Assembly (NCBI RefSeq): GCF_029625435.1
Contig: NZ_CP121208.1
Span: 1,116,001 to 1,180,000, forward strand
Direction of reading: 5' to 3'
DNA: 64,000 bases
Source: Arcanobacterium canis
GTDB taxonomy: Bacteria; Actinomycetota; Actinomycetes; Actinomycetales; Actinomycetaceae
The translations under genes were made by a program, and so were the position numbers. Numbering within the stretch: position 1 is the first letter of the stretch; the number at the start of each line of letters is the position of its first letter. The notes under the pieces were generated by a model. The model made no database searches, was not told where the DNA came from, and saw only the letters and a program-made list of their open reading frames with translations. Shown one piece after another: positions 55,285 to 64,000 of the stretch.

Positions 55285-55893
55285 CTAGCTGACTTTACTA
55301 TGCCGAATGGATGCTATCCCTAACCCCAGAGCGCATCGGACCGCTCCGTCACGAATATCAGACCGAGAGCCAGTGAGCCGAATCTGCAACGCTGAGACGG
55401 CTTCCATACCCGAACCTGATTCGTTCTTTACTGAAATTTTACCGTTAGCCAAACGGCTCGACAAGTTGAAAATGAAATCAGTTCGGCCAAAAGTCCCAAT
55501 CCACACTGTTCCCGCAGGAAATCCATCATTTGGCCCAGGACCAGCCCCCCCCGTCGTCGAGAGGGCAAATTCAGCTGAAAACAAATGTGCCACACCGTGG
55601 GCCATCTGTTCGGCAACCACGCCATCGACTGGCCCCGTCAACGCAAGGCGCTCCTCACTGACACCAAGAACACTAGCTTTGGAATCCGTCGCATAGGTGA
55701 CAGCTCCCCCACGAAAAACAGCTGATGCTCCCGCAACGTCCACAATCGCCGATGCAAGGGCGCCCCCGGTCAAAGATTCAGCCACTGCCACCGACGTCGG
55801 GACGGAGCGGAGTAGCGAAACAAATTCATCGGCGAGCGTGAAGCGATGAGCAAGGGAAAACCCTAGCAATTCCTCAAGCTCAACGAGAGTCAC
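55285..55893 (-). CDS. cinA: CinA C-terminal domain protein (NMN amidohydrolase type)
   Basis: 202 residues consisting only of the CinA/PncC domain: TSVAVAESLTGGALASAIVD, FRGGAVTYATDSKASVLGV, GPVDGVVAEQMAHGV and STTGGAGPGPNDGFPAGTVW. The family deamidates nicotinamide mononucleotide. The GTG at 55893 overlaps the pgsA stop (GTGA), so it is preferred to upstream ATGs lying within pgsA. One deviation is the ISSRLAN-like end of the usual GDR motif (NLSSRLANGK). Confidence 0.9.
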   Translation of the reverse strand: MTLVELEELLGFSLAHRFTLADEFVSLLRSVPTSVAVAESLTGGALASAIVDVAGASAVFRGGAVTYATDSKASVLGVSEERLALTGPVDGVVAEQMAHGVAHLFSAEFALSTTGGAGPGPNDGFPAGTVWIGTFGRTDFIFNLSSRLANGKISVKNESGSGMEAVSALQIRLTGSRSDIRDGAVRCALGLGIASIRHSKVS

Positions 55894-56453
55894 AAGGCAC
55901 GCGCCTTGCAGATGTATTCCCATGCACTTGTCAGCGCAAACACAAGTGCCACGCCGATCAGAGCGTAGGACGCCCACACCATCACCGTCGTCAGGAGATC
56001 AGGAAGGAAACTTCCCCACGGGATAAGCAGACCAGCAATGCCAAAGGACTGGGCCGCCATCTTCATCTTCCCGCCTTGCCCTGAAGCCATAACTGTCTTC
56101 TTCACCACAGCCATACGCATGAGGGTGATTCCAAGCTCACGAACAATAAAAACGACGGTCACCCACCACCACAACCATCCGTGGGAAGAGAGCAAAATCA
56201 ACGCTGTAATAATCAGCGCTTTGTCTGCAATTGAGTCAGCCAGCTTGCCAAAATTCGTGATGAGATTGTAGGAACGAGCTAGGTGCCCATCAAGTTTGTC
56301 AGTGGCAGCTGCGAGCGCAAAAACACCCCACGCACACCAGTGGGGAATCCCCAGCGTCCACACCACCCAGACAAAAACAGGTACGAGGATCAGGCGCATC
56401 ACTGTCAGCGCATTTGCAATATTGACTACCGGAACGTCATTTTCTTTTGCCAC
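55890..56453 (-). CDS. pgsA: CDP-alcohol phosphatidyltransferase (phosphatidylglycerophosphate synthase)
   Basis: Makes phosphatidylglycerol phosphate from CDP-diacylglycerol and glycerol 3-phosphate. The 187 residues contain about six membrane segments and the CDP-OH motif DKLDGHLAR followed eight residues later by GKLADSIADK, so all conserved Asp/Gly/Arg positions are present. Its partner cinA follows with a 4-bp overlap. Confidence 0.94.
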   Translation of the reverse strand: MAKENDVPVVNIANALTVMRLILVPVFVWVVWTLGIPHWCAWGVFALAAATDKLDGHLARSYNLITNFGKLADSIADKALIITALILLSSHGWLWWWVTVVFIVRELGITLMRMAVVKKTVMASGQGGKMKMAAQSFGIAGLLIPWGSFLPDLLTTVMVWASYALIGVALVFALTSAWEYICKARAL

Positions 56454-56510
56454 ACGTCAAGAGTAGGCGAAAATTCTCCCAATATGGTGGCAACCTCACT
56501 ATGATCGTGA

Positions 56511-57805
56511 GTGATGAAACACTGCCCGATAAAAAATCTTGTCGCCATCGCTACGCTCAGTTGCGTGGCTGCATGTTCAACACCGAGCACTTCTGTCTCT
56601 CCGACGACGGCGACGTCGGCCCACCAGAGGACAGCCGCTCCCCTCACGACATCGGTTACCCCAACGACGTCGGCGAGCCCGGCGTCCTCGACAGCAGATC
56701 CGCAGGCTGGAGCCTCGACGATGACGATCGTGAACGGCGGAGATATTTTGCTTCATTTGTCGGTCAATGAAGCTGCTCGAGTTCATGGCGGCTATGACTA
56801 CTCCCCCTATTACACACCCATTTCGCAGTGGATCAAGGGTGCAGATCTCGCGATCTGCGCGTTAGAAATTCCAATCGTGCGGAAAAATGAACGACCCTCA
56901 AATTACCCACAGTTCGGAGCACCGTGGGATTTGGCACGATCGCTCAAGAAAATTGGTTATGACGGTTGTGCGCTTGCGACAAACCATTCAATGGACCGGG
57001 GTTTTGGCGCAGTTGAATCAACTATTGATGCTCTGACACAAGCGGGATTGGGCTTTGCTGGGACAGCGAAAAGCGCTGACCAAGCGAAGGAAATTCAGTT
57101 TTACAACTACCGTAGCGGTTCACGTGATGTGAAAATCGCCCACCTCAGTGCGACGACGTTGACGAACGGTATCCCGATCCCCAAAAACACCCGTATTCAT
57201 GGAACGTCGTCGGACAATTCGGACAGCCCGTGAACACAATCATCGAGGACGCGAAGCGCGCCCGAGAACTCGGTGCTGACCTCGTCGTCGTCTCGATGCA
57301 TTGGGGTACTGAATACGTCTCACAGCCCATCGACGAGCAGAAGAATATCGCCAAGGTATTAGCTGATTCGGGCGAAATCGATCTTGTCTTCGGAAATCAC
57401 TCTCACGTTCCCCAGCCTGTGACCAAGCTCGATGGAGGCGTCGATGGCAAGGGAATGTGGGTGGTGTGGTCACAAGGCAACCAGATTTCGGGCCAGACAG
57501 TTGAATCGCATGGACACCGCGTAACAACAGGCTTATTGACTACCGCCACGGTCAGTGTTCCTCCGAAAGGGCGAGCACATGTCACGAATCTCGAATGGAC
57601 AGCTGTGACCCACGACCGAGGTAACGGAGAGCATTTGTATGTCCTCTCGGATCTCATTGAAGGAAAGAAGACAAGCACACTGACGCGACGCGAGCTTGCT
57701 GCCCGATCTGACGCCACCTTCCCGGTGATGAAAGGGTCAGGAAAAGAACGACGCGTTCCGCCCACCCCCGCCGTCGGCAATCCCACGCTCACACGAATGA
57801 AATAG
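56511..57805 (+). pseudogene. CapA-like lipoprotein phosphoesterase broken by a frameshift
   Basis: The first frame (56511-57233) starts with a lipoprotein signal (lipobox VAAC), then a Ser/Thr/Pro linker, then the CapA/PgsA start TMTIVNGGDILLHLSVNE and YDGCALATNHSMDRGFGAV. It derails after TNGIPIPKN and stops at 57233. The second frame (57230-57805) resumes with IIEDAKRARELGADLVVVSM and holds the metal-site HWGTEY and FGNHSHVPQP. Adding one A to the run at 57183-57187 restores one reading frame (PKKHPYSWNVVGQF). The family is linked to polyglutamate/capsule formation. It could be a mutation, a phase-variable tract or a sequencing error. Confidence 0.85.
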
Positions 57806-57849
57806 TGCGCGATCAACAAAAACAGACCGCCACTCTTGCCCTGTGATGT

Positions 57850-57883
57850 GAAATGGCCCCAGCTTTCGAGCTGGAGCCATTTC
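57850..57883. terminator. Bidirectional terminator between capA-like gene and ftsK
   Basis: GAAATGGC-CC-CAGCT pairs with AGCTG-GA-GCCATTTC around a TTCG tetraloop. It ends just before the ftsK stop codon and can serve both convergent genes. Confidence 0.75.
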
Positions 57884-57884
57884 A

Positions 57885-60551
57885 TCATCGACCAGTGAGC
57901 TGCCAGGCGTCCTCGCCGCCTTCGCCGGTGCCGTCGTCTTCGTCGTAGTAGTTCGTCGTCGCATTTGCCTGCGCAGCACGAGCTTGCGCTTCAATCGGAT
58001 CGTCGGCATAACGATGATCAACATCCATCACCACGGTACGTGCGATCTGCTCTGTGGGCTGGGATTCATCCTCCTCACGTGCCACAACGGATTCGTCGTA
58101 GGCGTCAACCTGTGAGGCTTGCCGGGAGACAACTCCATCTCCAAGATCATCGATATTCGCGATCTCCTCGGCGTGATCATCGCGATGGAGATCGACGTCC
58201 TCCCCCTTGATCATGGCCAGCACATCGCCCAGCTGTTCAGGAGTGACCAAAACTTCACGAGCCTTCGATCCCTCCGAGGGGCCAACAATCTCGCGTGACT
58301 CGAGTAAGTCCATCATGCGGCCAGCCTTCGCGAAACCGATGCGAAGCTTTCGTTGAAGCATCGATGTCGAGCCAAACTGAGTATTGACTACAAGTTCGGC
58401 AGCCTGGAGCAGGATCTCCAAATCATCGCCGATTTCCTCATCGACGCGCTTCTTCTCCGCCTTGGGGATCACATCTTCACGATAGACCGCTTGCATCTGC
58501 GCCTTGACGTGTTTGACAGTGGCCGAAATTTCGTCTTCGTCCACCCAAGCCCCCTGAACTCGCATCGGTTTCATCGATCCGGCTGGAGCAAAGAGAGCAT
58601 CGCCCATACCAATCAGTTTCTCAGCACCCACCGAATCGAGGATGGTACGAGAATCGGTTGCCGACGACGTCGAGAAAGCGAGACGGGACGGCACGTTTGC
58701 TTTGATCAAGCCAGTGACGACATCGACCGACGGACGCTGGGTTGCAAGCACAAGGTGAATTCCTGCAGCGCGCGCCAACTGTGTAATGCGTTGGATCGAC
58801 GCTTCAACATCACGTGGAGCAACCATCATCAAATCAGCTAATTCGTCAACCACGACAAGGAGATACGGATAGGGTGCCAGCACGCGTTGGGATCCCTCAT
58901 GGGCAACGACCTGGCCAGAACGCACCGCTTTATTGAAGTCATCAATATGCTTATAGCCGTACGCCGCAAGATCGTCATAACGTTGATCCATTTCTTTGAC
59001 AACCCATTCGAGCGCTTCTGCAGCCTTCTTGGGGTTCGTGATAATCGGCGTGATGAGGTGTGGAATTCCAGCGTAAATAGTCAGTTCAACTCGCTTCGGA
59101 TCCACGAGAATCATGCGCACTTGCTCGGGAGTCGCGCGCATCATGATCGAGGTGATCATCGAGTTAATGAAGCTCGATTTTCCTGCACCGGTTGCACCAG
59201 CGACAAGAAGATGGGGCATCTTGGCTAAGTTAGCCACGACGTACTGACCACCGACGTTCTTTCCCACGCCAACAACGAGCGGATGTGTCTGTTTGCGTGC
59301 CACTTGCGATCGCAAAACATCGCCCAAAAGAACCGTCTCACGATCTGCATTCGGGATCTCGATGCCGATCGCACTCTTACCAGGAATCGGCGACAGAATA
59401 CGCACATCAGAAGAAGCCACTGCGTAGGCGATATTCTTCGAAAGCGATTCGATCTTGTCTACTTTCACGCCCGGGCCGAGTTCAACCTCATATTGGGTCA
59501 CCGTCGGTCCACGAGAGAAACCGACAACCTCAGCGTCAATGTTGAATTCTGAAAACACTCGGGTGAGTGCTTCAACAACGCGGTCGTTTGCTTCCGATCG
59601 CTCAAGGTGCGGAGGGCCGGCCTTGAGCGCATCCAAACTGGGAAGGGTGTACGTGACGTTCGAAGCAAGTTCGAGCTGTTCGATACGCGGCGGAATTGGT
59701 TCAGAATTTTTCGGTGGCTCAAGTTTGCGAGCCGGAACTTTCTGGGTTGGCGCAGGCTTGTGCTCCGACGCCGCAGCGCTCGCGCTTGTTGGCGCTGGTT
59801 GCGACTGAGACGGGGATGCCTTTTTCTTCGCAAACGGACGAGTCAGCTTACGAGTGAGATCATCCGATTGCGCAGCTTCAATTGTCGGTTCAGGCTCTGC
59901 CGGAAACTGTGGCTTCTTTCGCCGTAGACGAGAAGATGGCGCCGGCTCATCGACTTCCTGCGGCTGATCGAACGGGACTGAAGGTGTGTGCTGAACATCG
60001 GCGTCGGCGGCTTCCAAACGTACCTGACGACGCGCAAGAACCCAATCGATCACGTCACGAACCGATTTTTTCGCAACAACCAGAACTGCATAGAACGCGA
60101 GAAGAACCAACAGAGGGACAGCACCCCACACTGAGACAAGTGCGGAAAGCCCTGAGCCTGACATCCAGCCGATGATACCGCCGGCCCCTTCAACCGCCGC
60201 AAAACTCTTTGTTGGATCCGGCAATGCAAAATAGATATGGACGATACCCGTCAAAGCCACGACAAAGATGGTTAGGCCGACAACGAAGTTTCGGTGGTTT
60301 CCAGGCTCACTGCGTTTGAGTAGGCGAACTGCAGTGACGAAGATTAAAAAGGGTGCGAAGACGCTCAGTACGCCCACAGGGCCCGCTATCACATGGTGGA
60401 TGACGCTCCCAAGAAGCCCCGAAAGCCCAAACCATTCCCGCAATGCAACGACGATCGCTACAGCGATCAAGAAGATCGCAAGGCCATCATGATGTTCACG
60501 GGTATCTGGCGGCGGTGTGCCTTTTTCTTTTGTGTCCTTACGAGGGGCCAC
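57885..60551 (-). CDS. ftsK: DNA translocase FtsK
   Basis: Pumps chromosomal DNA through the closing septum. The 888 residues have four or five N-terminal membrane helices (about 20-165), a Pro/Ala/Lys-rich linker (about 190-290), an alpha/beta motor domain with Walker A VAGATGAGKSSFINSM and Walker B YPYLLVVVDELADLM, and a C-terminal winged-helix gamma domain (LRIGFAKAGRMMDLLESREI) that reads polarity sequences. An acidic tail of about 60 residues follows. It lies 51 bp after rnj. Confidence 0.96.
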   Translation of the reverse strand: MAPRKDTKEKGTPPPDTREHHDGLAIFLIAVAIVVALREWFGLSGLLGSVIHHVIAGPVGVLSVFAPFLIFVTAVRLLKRSEPGNHRNFVVGLTIFVVALTGIVHIYFALPDPTKSFAAVEGAGGIIGWMSGSGLSALVSVWGAVPLLVLLAFYAVLVVAKKSVRDVIDWVLARRQVRLEAADADVQHTPSVPFDQPQEVDEPAPSSRLRRKKPQFPAEPEPTIEAAQSDDLTRKLTRPFAKKKASPSQSQPAPTSASAAASEHKPAPTQKVPARKLEPPKNSEPIPPRIEQLELASNVTYTLPSLDALKAGPPHLERSEANDRVVEALTRVFSEFNIDAEVVGFSRGPTVTQYEVELGPGVKVDKIESLSKNIAYAVASSDVRILSPIPGKSAIGIEIPNADRETVLLGDVLRSQVARKQTHPLVVGVGKNVGGQYVVANLAKMPHLLVAGATGAGKSSFINSMITSIMMRATPEQVRMILVDPKRVELTIYAGIPHLITPIITNPKKAAEALEWVVKEMDQRYDDLAAYGYKHIDDFNKAVRSGQVVAHEGSQRVLAPYPYLLVVVDELADLMMVAPRDVEASIQRITQLARAAGIHLVLATQRPSVDVVTGLIKANVPSRLAFSTSSATDSRTILDSVGAEKLIGMGDALFAPAGSMKPMRVQGAWVDEDEISATVKHVKAQMQAVYREDVIPKAEKKRVDEEIGDDLEILLQAAELVVNTQFGSTSMLQRKLRIGFAKAGRMMDLLESREIVGPSEGSKAREVLVTPEQLGDVLAMIKGEDVDLHRDDHAEEIANIDDLGDGVVSRQASQVDAYDESVVAREEDESQPTEQIARTVVMDVDHRYADDPIEAQARAAQANATTNYYDEDDGTGEGGEDAWQLTGR

Positions 60552-60602
60552 AGATACTCCTTCTCCTTTTCGCTCGTCTCTTTAGCTCATCCTTCACGCG
60601 TG

Positions 60603-62279
60603 TCACATTTCGATGACCGTCGGCAAGATCATCGGAGAACGGCGAAGCTTACGCGCAGCCCATCGGCCAATCACGCGTCGCATCGCTTGCTGCATTTGGT
60701 ATGGCGTATTGGACTCATTGAGCACAGCCTTTTGAAGAGCCTCAGTGACGTCATCTTGAATATCCTCGAATACGGAATCGTCTTCAGCCATACCACGTGC
60801 CTGAATATGAGGACCTGTGAGGATGGTGCGTTCTTGTCCATCGACTACAGCAAAGATCGAGATAAAGCCCTCAGCCCCTAAAGTGAGCCGGTCGGTGAGG
60901 TCTGCCTCCGAGATCTCGCCAACCGACGAGCCGTCAACAAACACAAGACCAACATCGACTTTTCCGACGATCTTGGTCATCCCGTCATGGAGGTCAATCA
61001 CCGTTCCGTCTTCAGCTAAGACCACATTTTCAGGCGGGACGCCCGTCTTCACAGCGAGCTTTCCGTTCGCCACGAGATGACGCGGCTCACCGTGGATTGG
61101 CATGACGTTGATTGGTTCAACGATGTTGTAGGCGTAGAGCAATTCTCCTTCAGCACAGTGCCCGGAGACGTGTACACGGGCATTGCCCTTGTGAACAACG
61201 TTCGTTCCGAGCTTGGTCATCCGATTAATCAGACCAAACACAGAATTCTCGTTACCTGGAATGAGAGAGGACGCCAAGATAACTGTGTCGCCTGGACCCA
61301 CGGAAATCGATTTATGTGTTCCCGAAGCGATGCGCGACAGCACAGCCATGGGTTCGCCCTGGGAACCGGTCGACATATAGCAAATCTGCTCAGGTGGAAC
61401 CGAATCTGATTTCTTCAGATCGATCAGCGTGTTCTCCGGCACCTCAAGGTAGCCCAGATCGGCTGCTATCCCCATATTCTTCACCATCGAACGGCCAACA
61501 AAACATACCTTGCGGCCGTATTTGTGCGCAGCGTTGAGCACTTGTTGAACTCGATGGACATGAGAAGCGAAAGAAGCGACAACGACCTTACCAGTTGCCT
61601 GAGCGAAAACGGACTCGATCACCGGCCCTATCTCAGCTTCCGAACGGATAAACCCTGGAATTTCAGCATTCGTGGAGTCCACCATAAACAGATCAACGCC
61701 CTCTTCGCCAGCGCGAGCAAAAGCACGCAAATCGGTCACACGCCCGTCAAGCGGAAGTTGATCCATCTTGAAATCACCAGTGTGAAGAATAGTCCCGCCT
61801 GCTGATTTCATGAGCACTGCTAACGCATCTGGAATGGAGTGGTTAACGGCAATGAACTCGCACTCAAAGGCGCCAAGTTGTTCAACATCGCCTTCTTTCA
61901 CCACTAAGGTGTAGGGGGTGATGCGATGCTCTGCGAGTTTGGACTCAATGAGCGCGATCGTCAGTTCTGAGCCAACCAGGGGAATATCGTTCCTCATGCG
62001 AAGCAAATACGGCACACCACCGATATGGTCCTCATGTCCGTGGGTGAGAACGATGGCGTCGATATCGTCGAGGCGATCCTTAATATAGGTGAAATCAGGA
62101 AGAATCAGATCGATTCCAGGCTGGTTCTCCTCTGGAAACAGCACGCCGCAATCAACCACGAGAAGGCGTCCGTTACATTCGAAAACGGTCATGTTGCGGC
62201 CGATTTCCCCGATGCCGCCCAAGGGAACAATTCTTACAGTATCCGGCGCAAGGGGTGCCGGCAGTTTCTCTTTAGTCAC
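60603..62279 (-). CDS. rnj: Ribonuclease J
   Basis: Metallo-beta-lactamase RNase with 5' exo- and endonuclease activity. The 558 residues start VRIVPLGGIGEIGRNMTVFE; the metal site is LTHGHEDHIGGVPYLLR, and further motifs are LHTGDFKMDQ, FASHVHRVQQVL and VHVSGHCAEGELL (beta-CASP part), then a C-terminal domain. The start is GTG at 62279, 6 nt after GAGAAT and without Shine-Dalgarno, so probably leaderless; TTGAGT lies 16 bp further upstream as a -35. Confidence 0.96.
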   Translation of the reverse strand: MTKEKLPAPLAPDTVRIVPLGGIGEIGRNMTVFECNGRLLVVDCGVLFPEENQPGIDLILPDFTYIKDRLDDIDAIVLTHGHEDHIGGVPYLLRMRNDIPLVGSELTIALIESKLAEHRITPYTLVVKEGDVEQLGAFECEFIAVNHSIPDALAVLMKSAGGTILHTGDFKMDQLPLDGRVTDLRAFARAGEEGVDLFMVDSTNAEIPGFIRSEAEIGPVIESVFAQATGKVVVASFASHVHRVQQVLNAAHKYGRKVCFVGRSMVKNMGIAADLGYLEVPENTLIDLKKSDSVPPEQICYMSTGSQGEPMAVLSRIASGTHKSISVGPGDTVILASSLIPGNENSVFGLINRMTKLGTNVVHKGNARVHVSGHCAEGELLYAYNIVEPINVMPIHGEPRHLVANGKLAVKTGVPPENVVLAEDGTVIDLHDGMTKIVGKVDVGLVFVDGSSVGEISEADLTDRLTLGAEGFISIFAVVDGQERTILTGPHIQARGMAEDDSVFEDIQDDVTEALQKAVLNESNTPYQMQQAMRRVIGRWAARKLRRSPMILPTVIEM

Positions 62280-62342
62280 AGCCCCATTCTCTCACGAATT
62301 GCCTACGACTCAATGAGCAAGCCGTGAGAGAATAGGGCTGTG
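62277..62342. promoter_or_regulatory. Symmetric divergent promoters of rnj and the GNAT gene
   Basis: A 20-bp inverted repeat with one mismatch has arms at 62277-62296 and 62323-62342. Each arm reads CGTGAGAGAATRGGGCTGTG towards its own gene and includes the -10-like GAGAAT, six bases and the GTG start codon. Both genes therefore appear to use identical leaderless initiation regions, 26 bp apart. Confidence 0.65.
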
Positions 62343-62948
62343 TTAGAAATAAAGCAGTCAGTTCGTCCAGCTCTCCCCTCCGACGCCGAAGCTATCGGAA
62401 CGATTCAAGCGACGACGCTACCTGCAGCGGTGCGCAGCGGGACAGACGCCCACATCCGCGACGATGCATTCGCTTTCACCGCCACAGATTTGATTGCAGC
62501 GTGGAAAAACACTCTGATGCACCTGCCTTCTGCGAAACACTGTGTGCTCGTCGCATTATCTGGCCAACAGGTGGAGGGATTTGCTGCAATGGCTCCTTCC
62601 GATCCGTACATTCTCGACGGTGATCAAGTCGATGGGTACGATCCTGAGACAGGTTCGCCGCGCGTCGCGTTTGAAATCACAAACTTCGACGTCGATCCTC
62701 GCTTTGCATCGGCCGGTCACGAGGCACGTCTGATGGCTGCGTTAACTGATATTGCACGCGAAGAAGGTGCAACAGAAATCCATACCTGGGCCATCGCGGG
62801 AAACGACGCTATGACCTCCGTGCTCTCCCAAACGGGTTTCGTTCCCCGACCATTGCGACGTTCGGCAGAAATATCCGGCGCACAGATCACTGAGCACCTG
62901 TGGTGGGTGACTCTGCCCGAAGACACGCACAGCTGTGCCCCAGCCTAA
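62340..62948 (+). CDS. GNAT-family N-acetyltransferase
   Basis: 202 residues with a GNAT fold: VRPALPSDAEAIGTIQATTL at the start, CVLVALSGQQVEGFAAMAP for strands 2-3, FEITNFDVDPRFASAGHEAR for the acetyl-CoA loop (ASAGHEA in place of RxxGxA) and TSVLSQTGFVPRPL near the end. Substrate unknown. The GTG at 62340 is 6 nt after GAGAAT. It is divergent from rnj and converges on the M16 peptidase gene. Confidence 0.88.
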   Translation: MLEIKQSVRPALPSDAEAIGTIQATTLPAAVRSGTDAHIRDDAFAFTATDLIAAWKNTLMHLPSAKHCVLVALSGQQVEGFAAMAPSDPYILDGDQVDGYDPETGSPRVAFEITNFDVDPRFASAGHEARLMAALTDIAREEGATEIHTWAIAGNDAMTSVLSQTGFVPRPLRRSAEISGAQITEHLWWVTLPEDTHSCAPA

Positions 62949-62962
62949 CGTCGAATCGCTCT

Positions 62963-64000
62963 TTACTGCTCTCCAGCGATCACAAGCGAACGAGGACCGG
63001 CTGCCAAGCGCTGAGCCAGCTGCTGAACATCATGACAGGTGACAGACTTTGCCGCTTGCAAATTTTCTTCGATTGACCAAATTTCGCCGCGGATGAGTTC
63101 AGCAAATCCCAAACGTGAACGACGGAACCCGTTCGTTTCAGCAGAAAATACCAGCTGCGCACGGCGTTGATGGAACGAGGTCAGTAGCTCTTGCTCGGTG
63201 ATTCCGTTGGCGGCAACGTCGTTGAGACATTCTTGCATCACGTGGGCAACTTCGTGTGCGACATCGGGCTGACACTGAGCTTCGAGCGCAAAGATGCCAC
63301 CTTCTGGGTTCGACATCATCCACGAATAAGTGGAGTAGGCCAATCCACGCTTTTCACGAACTTCTTGGAACATTCGAGATGATTGCCCACCACCCAGGAC
63401 TGTGTCGAGCACGATCGCTGCTTGCTCATCAGCGTCGGAAAGAGTTAAGCCCGGCATACCGACAACGACAGCGGTTTGACGTCCTGGGTGAGCGATCATG
63501 TTTTCACCACCCGTAGCGTAGACGATATCCTCTCCCCGACGGCGAGCTTGGGGCGCAACGCCTGGGGTCAAATCCCAGCCAGAGTTTTCTAATAGCGCAA
63601 GAACCATCGCACACAAAGCATCGTGATCGACGTCGCCTGCTGCCGTTACGACAAGCTCATCGGAACGGTAGTTTGCGCGATAATGCGAGCGCATTGCCTC
63701 GGGAGCCAGAGCACGTACAGCTTCTCGAGAGCCTCCGACCGGGCGTGCCAGCGGATGCTGTCCCCAGACGAGTGGAAGGATCGCTTGTTCAGCCACCTCA
63801 GAAACATCGTCTTCCGAGGCAGCCAGCTCTTCAAGGATCACACCGCGTTCGAGTTCCATATCGGCTTCGTCCAAGCGAGAAGCAGTGACCATGTCGATCA
63901 GGAGCTCAAGGAGCTGAGGGAGATCGTCGGCAAAAACACGGCCATAATAATTGGTATAGGCACGCGCAGTAGACGCATTCATCGCTCCGCCAAGAAAATC
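62963..64000 (-). CDS. M16-family zinc peptidase, N-terminal part outside the window
   Basis: The frame is open at base 64000 (reading DFLGGAMNASTARAYTNYYG from the edge). The 345 visible residues include the ERGVILEELAASEDDVSEVA helix holding the downstream Glu of the HxxEH-x(70-80)-E metal site and the GHPL-like WGQHPLARPVGGSRE. In the C-terminal half, LDTVLGGGQSSRMFQEVREK and RGLAYSTYSWMM are typical of the family. The HxxEH motif itself must lie beyond the edge. Such peptidases often follow rnj or pnp in actinobacteria. Confidence 0.94.
   Translation of the reverse strand, partial: DFLGGAMNASTARAYTNYYGRVFADDLPQLLELLIDMVTASRLDEADMELERGVILEELAASEDDVSEVAEQAILPLVWGQHPLARPVGGSREAVRALAPEAMRSHYRANYRSDELVVTAAGDVDHDALCAMVLALLENSGWDLTPGVAPQARRRGEDIVYATGGENMIAHPGRQTAVVVGMPGLTLSDADEQAAIVLDTVLGGGQSSRMFQEVREKRGLAYSTYSWMMSNPEGGIFALEAQCQPDVAHEVAHVMQECLNDVAANGITEQELLTSFHQRRAQLVFSAETNGFRRSRLGFAELIRGEIWSIEENLQAAKSVTCHDVQQLAQRLAAGPRSLVIAGEQ

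Noticed and set aside
57181-57200. Programmed -1 ribosomal frameshift in the CapA-like gene
   Set aside because: In the zero frame the codons are CCC-AAA-AAC, which does not form the X-XXY-YYZ slippery heptamer, and I saw no clear downstream pseudoknot. A deleted A explains the break more simply.

Overview
The window is one contiguous stretch of bacterial chromosome from a moderate-GC actinomycete. A complete division and cell-wall (dcw) cluster without ftsA, Wag31/DivIVA, SepF, ClgR, DUF3040 and DUF3046 proteins, a HelD-type helicase, RNase J and the lexA/LysM/nrdR arrangement all point to Actinomycetota. The base composition, an LPXTG surface protein and a MurE lacking the diaminopimelate motif fit the Actinomycetaceae (Arcanobacterium/Trueperella-like). 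The genus is an inference. I see no rRNA, tRNA, insertion sequence, prophage or CRISPR array.

Layout. 1-7.7 kb: dnaG (cut by the left edge), dgt, a reduced GH13-like orphan protein, dusB, a YibE/F-like membrane protein and glyS. 7.9-11.5 kb: a metal-uptake operon (His-rich lipoprotein, ATPase, permease, Zur-like regulator) plus a small membrane protein. 11.8-13.5 kb: an LPXTG wall-anchored protein and a small S4 RNA-binding protein. 13.5-36.3 kb: one long minus-strand block read mraZ-rsmH-ftsL-ftsI-murE-murF-mraY-murD-ftsW-murG-murC-ftsQ-ftsZ-pgeF-sepF-yggT-wag31-lspA-rluD-(decayed GNAT)-dnaE, most junctions being 1-14 bp overlaps. 36.5-43.9 kb: DUF3040, dinB, a spermidine-synthase-like protein, an MFS transporter, a PAC2 protein and a HelD-like helicase. 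43.9-48 kb: nrdR, a LysM protein, lexA and dinG. 48-57.8 kb: hflX, a methyltransferase, miaA-miaB-recX-recA, DUF3046-clgR, cinA-pgsA and a frameshifted CapA-like gene. 57.9-64 kb: ftsK, RNase J, a GNAT acetyltransferase and an M16 peptidase cut by the right edge.

Function. The window couples peptidoglycan precursor synthesis and septation (dcw cluster, ftsK) with DNA replication (dnaG, dnaE, dgt), the DNA-damage response (lexA, LysM protein, recA, recX, dinG, dinB) and tRNA maturation (dusB, miaA, miaB, glyS). No gap between genes exceeds 300 bases. The gaps hold terminators, LexA boxes, an MraZ operator and several promoters whose -10 box lies about 6 nt before a start codon that lacks a Shine-Dalgarno sequence, which suggests leaderless mRNAs.

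I find no convincing undescribed multi-gene system. The most interesting signals are regulatory: a sequence block shared by the recA promoter and the lexA/LysM intergenic region, a RecA-NDp-type promoter at recA, and a 20-bp inverted repeat containing both divergent start codons of rnj and a GNAT gene. Two decayed genes (GNAT, CapA-like) and one reduced GH13-like protein also deserve attention.
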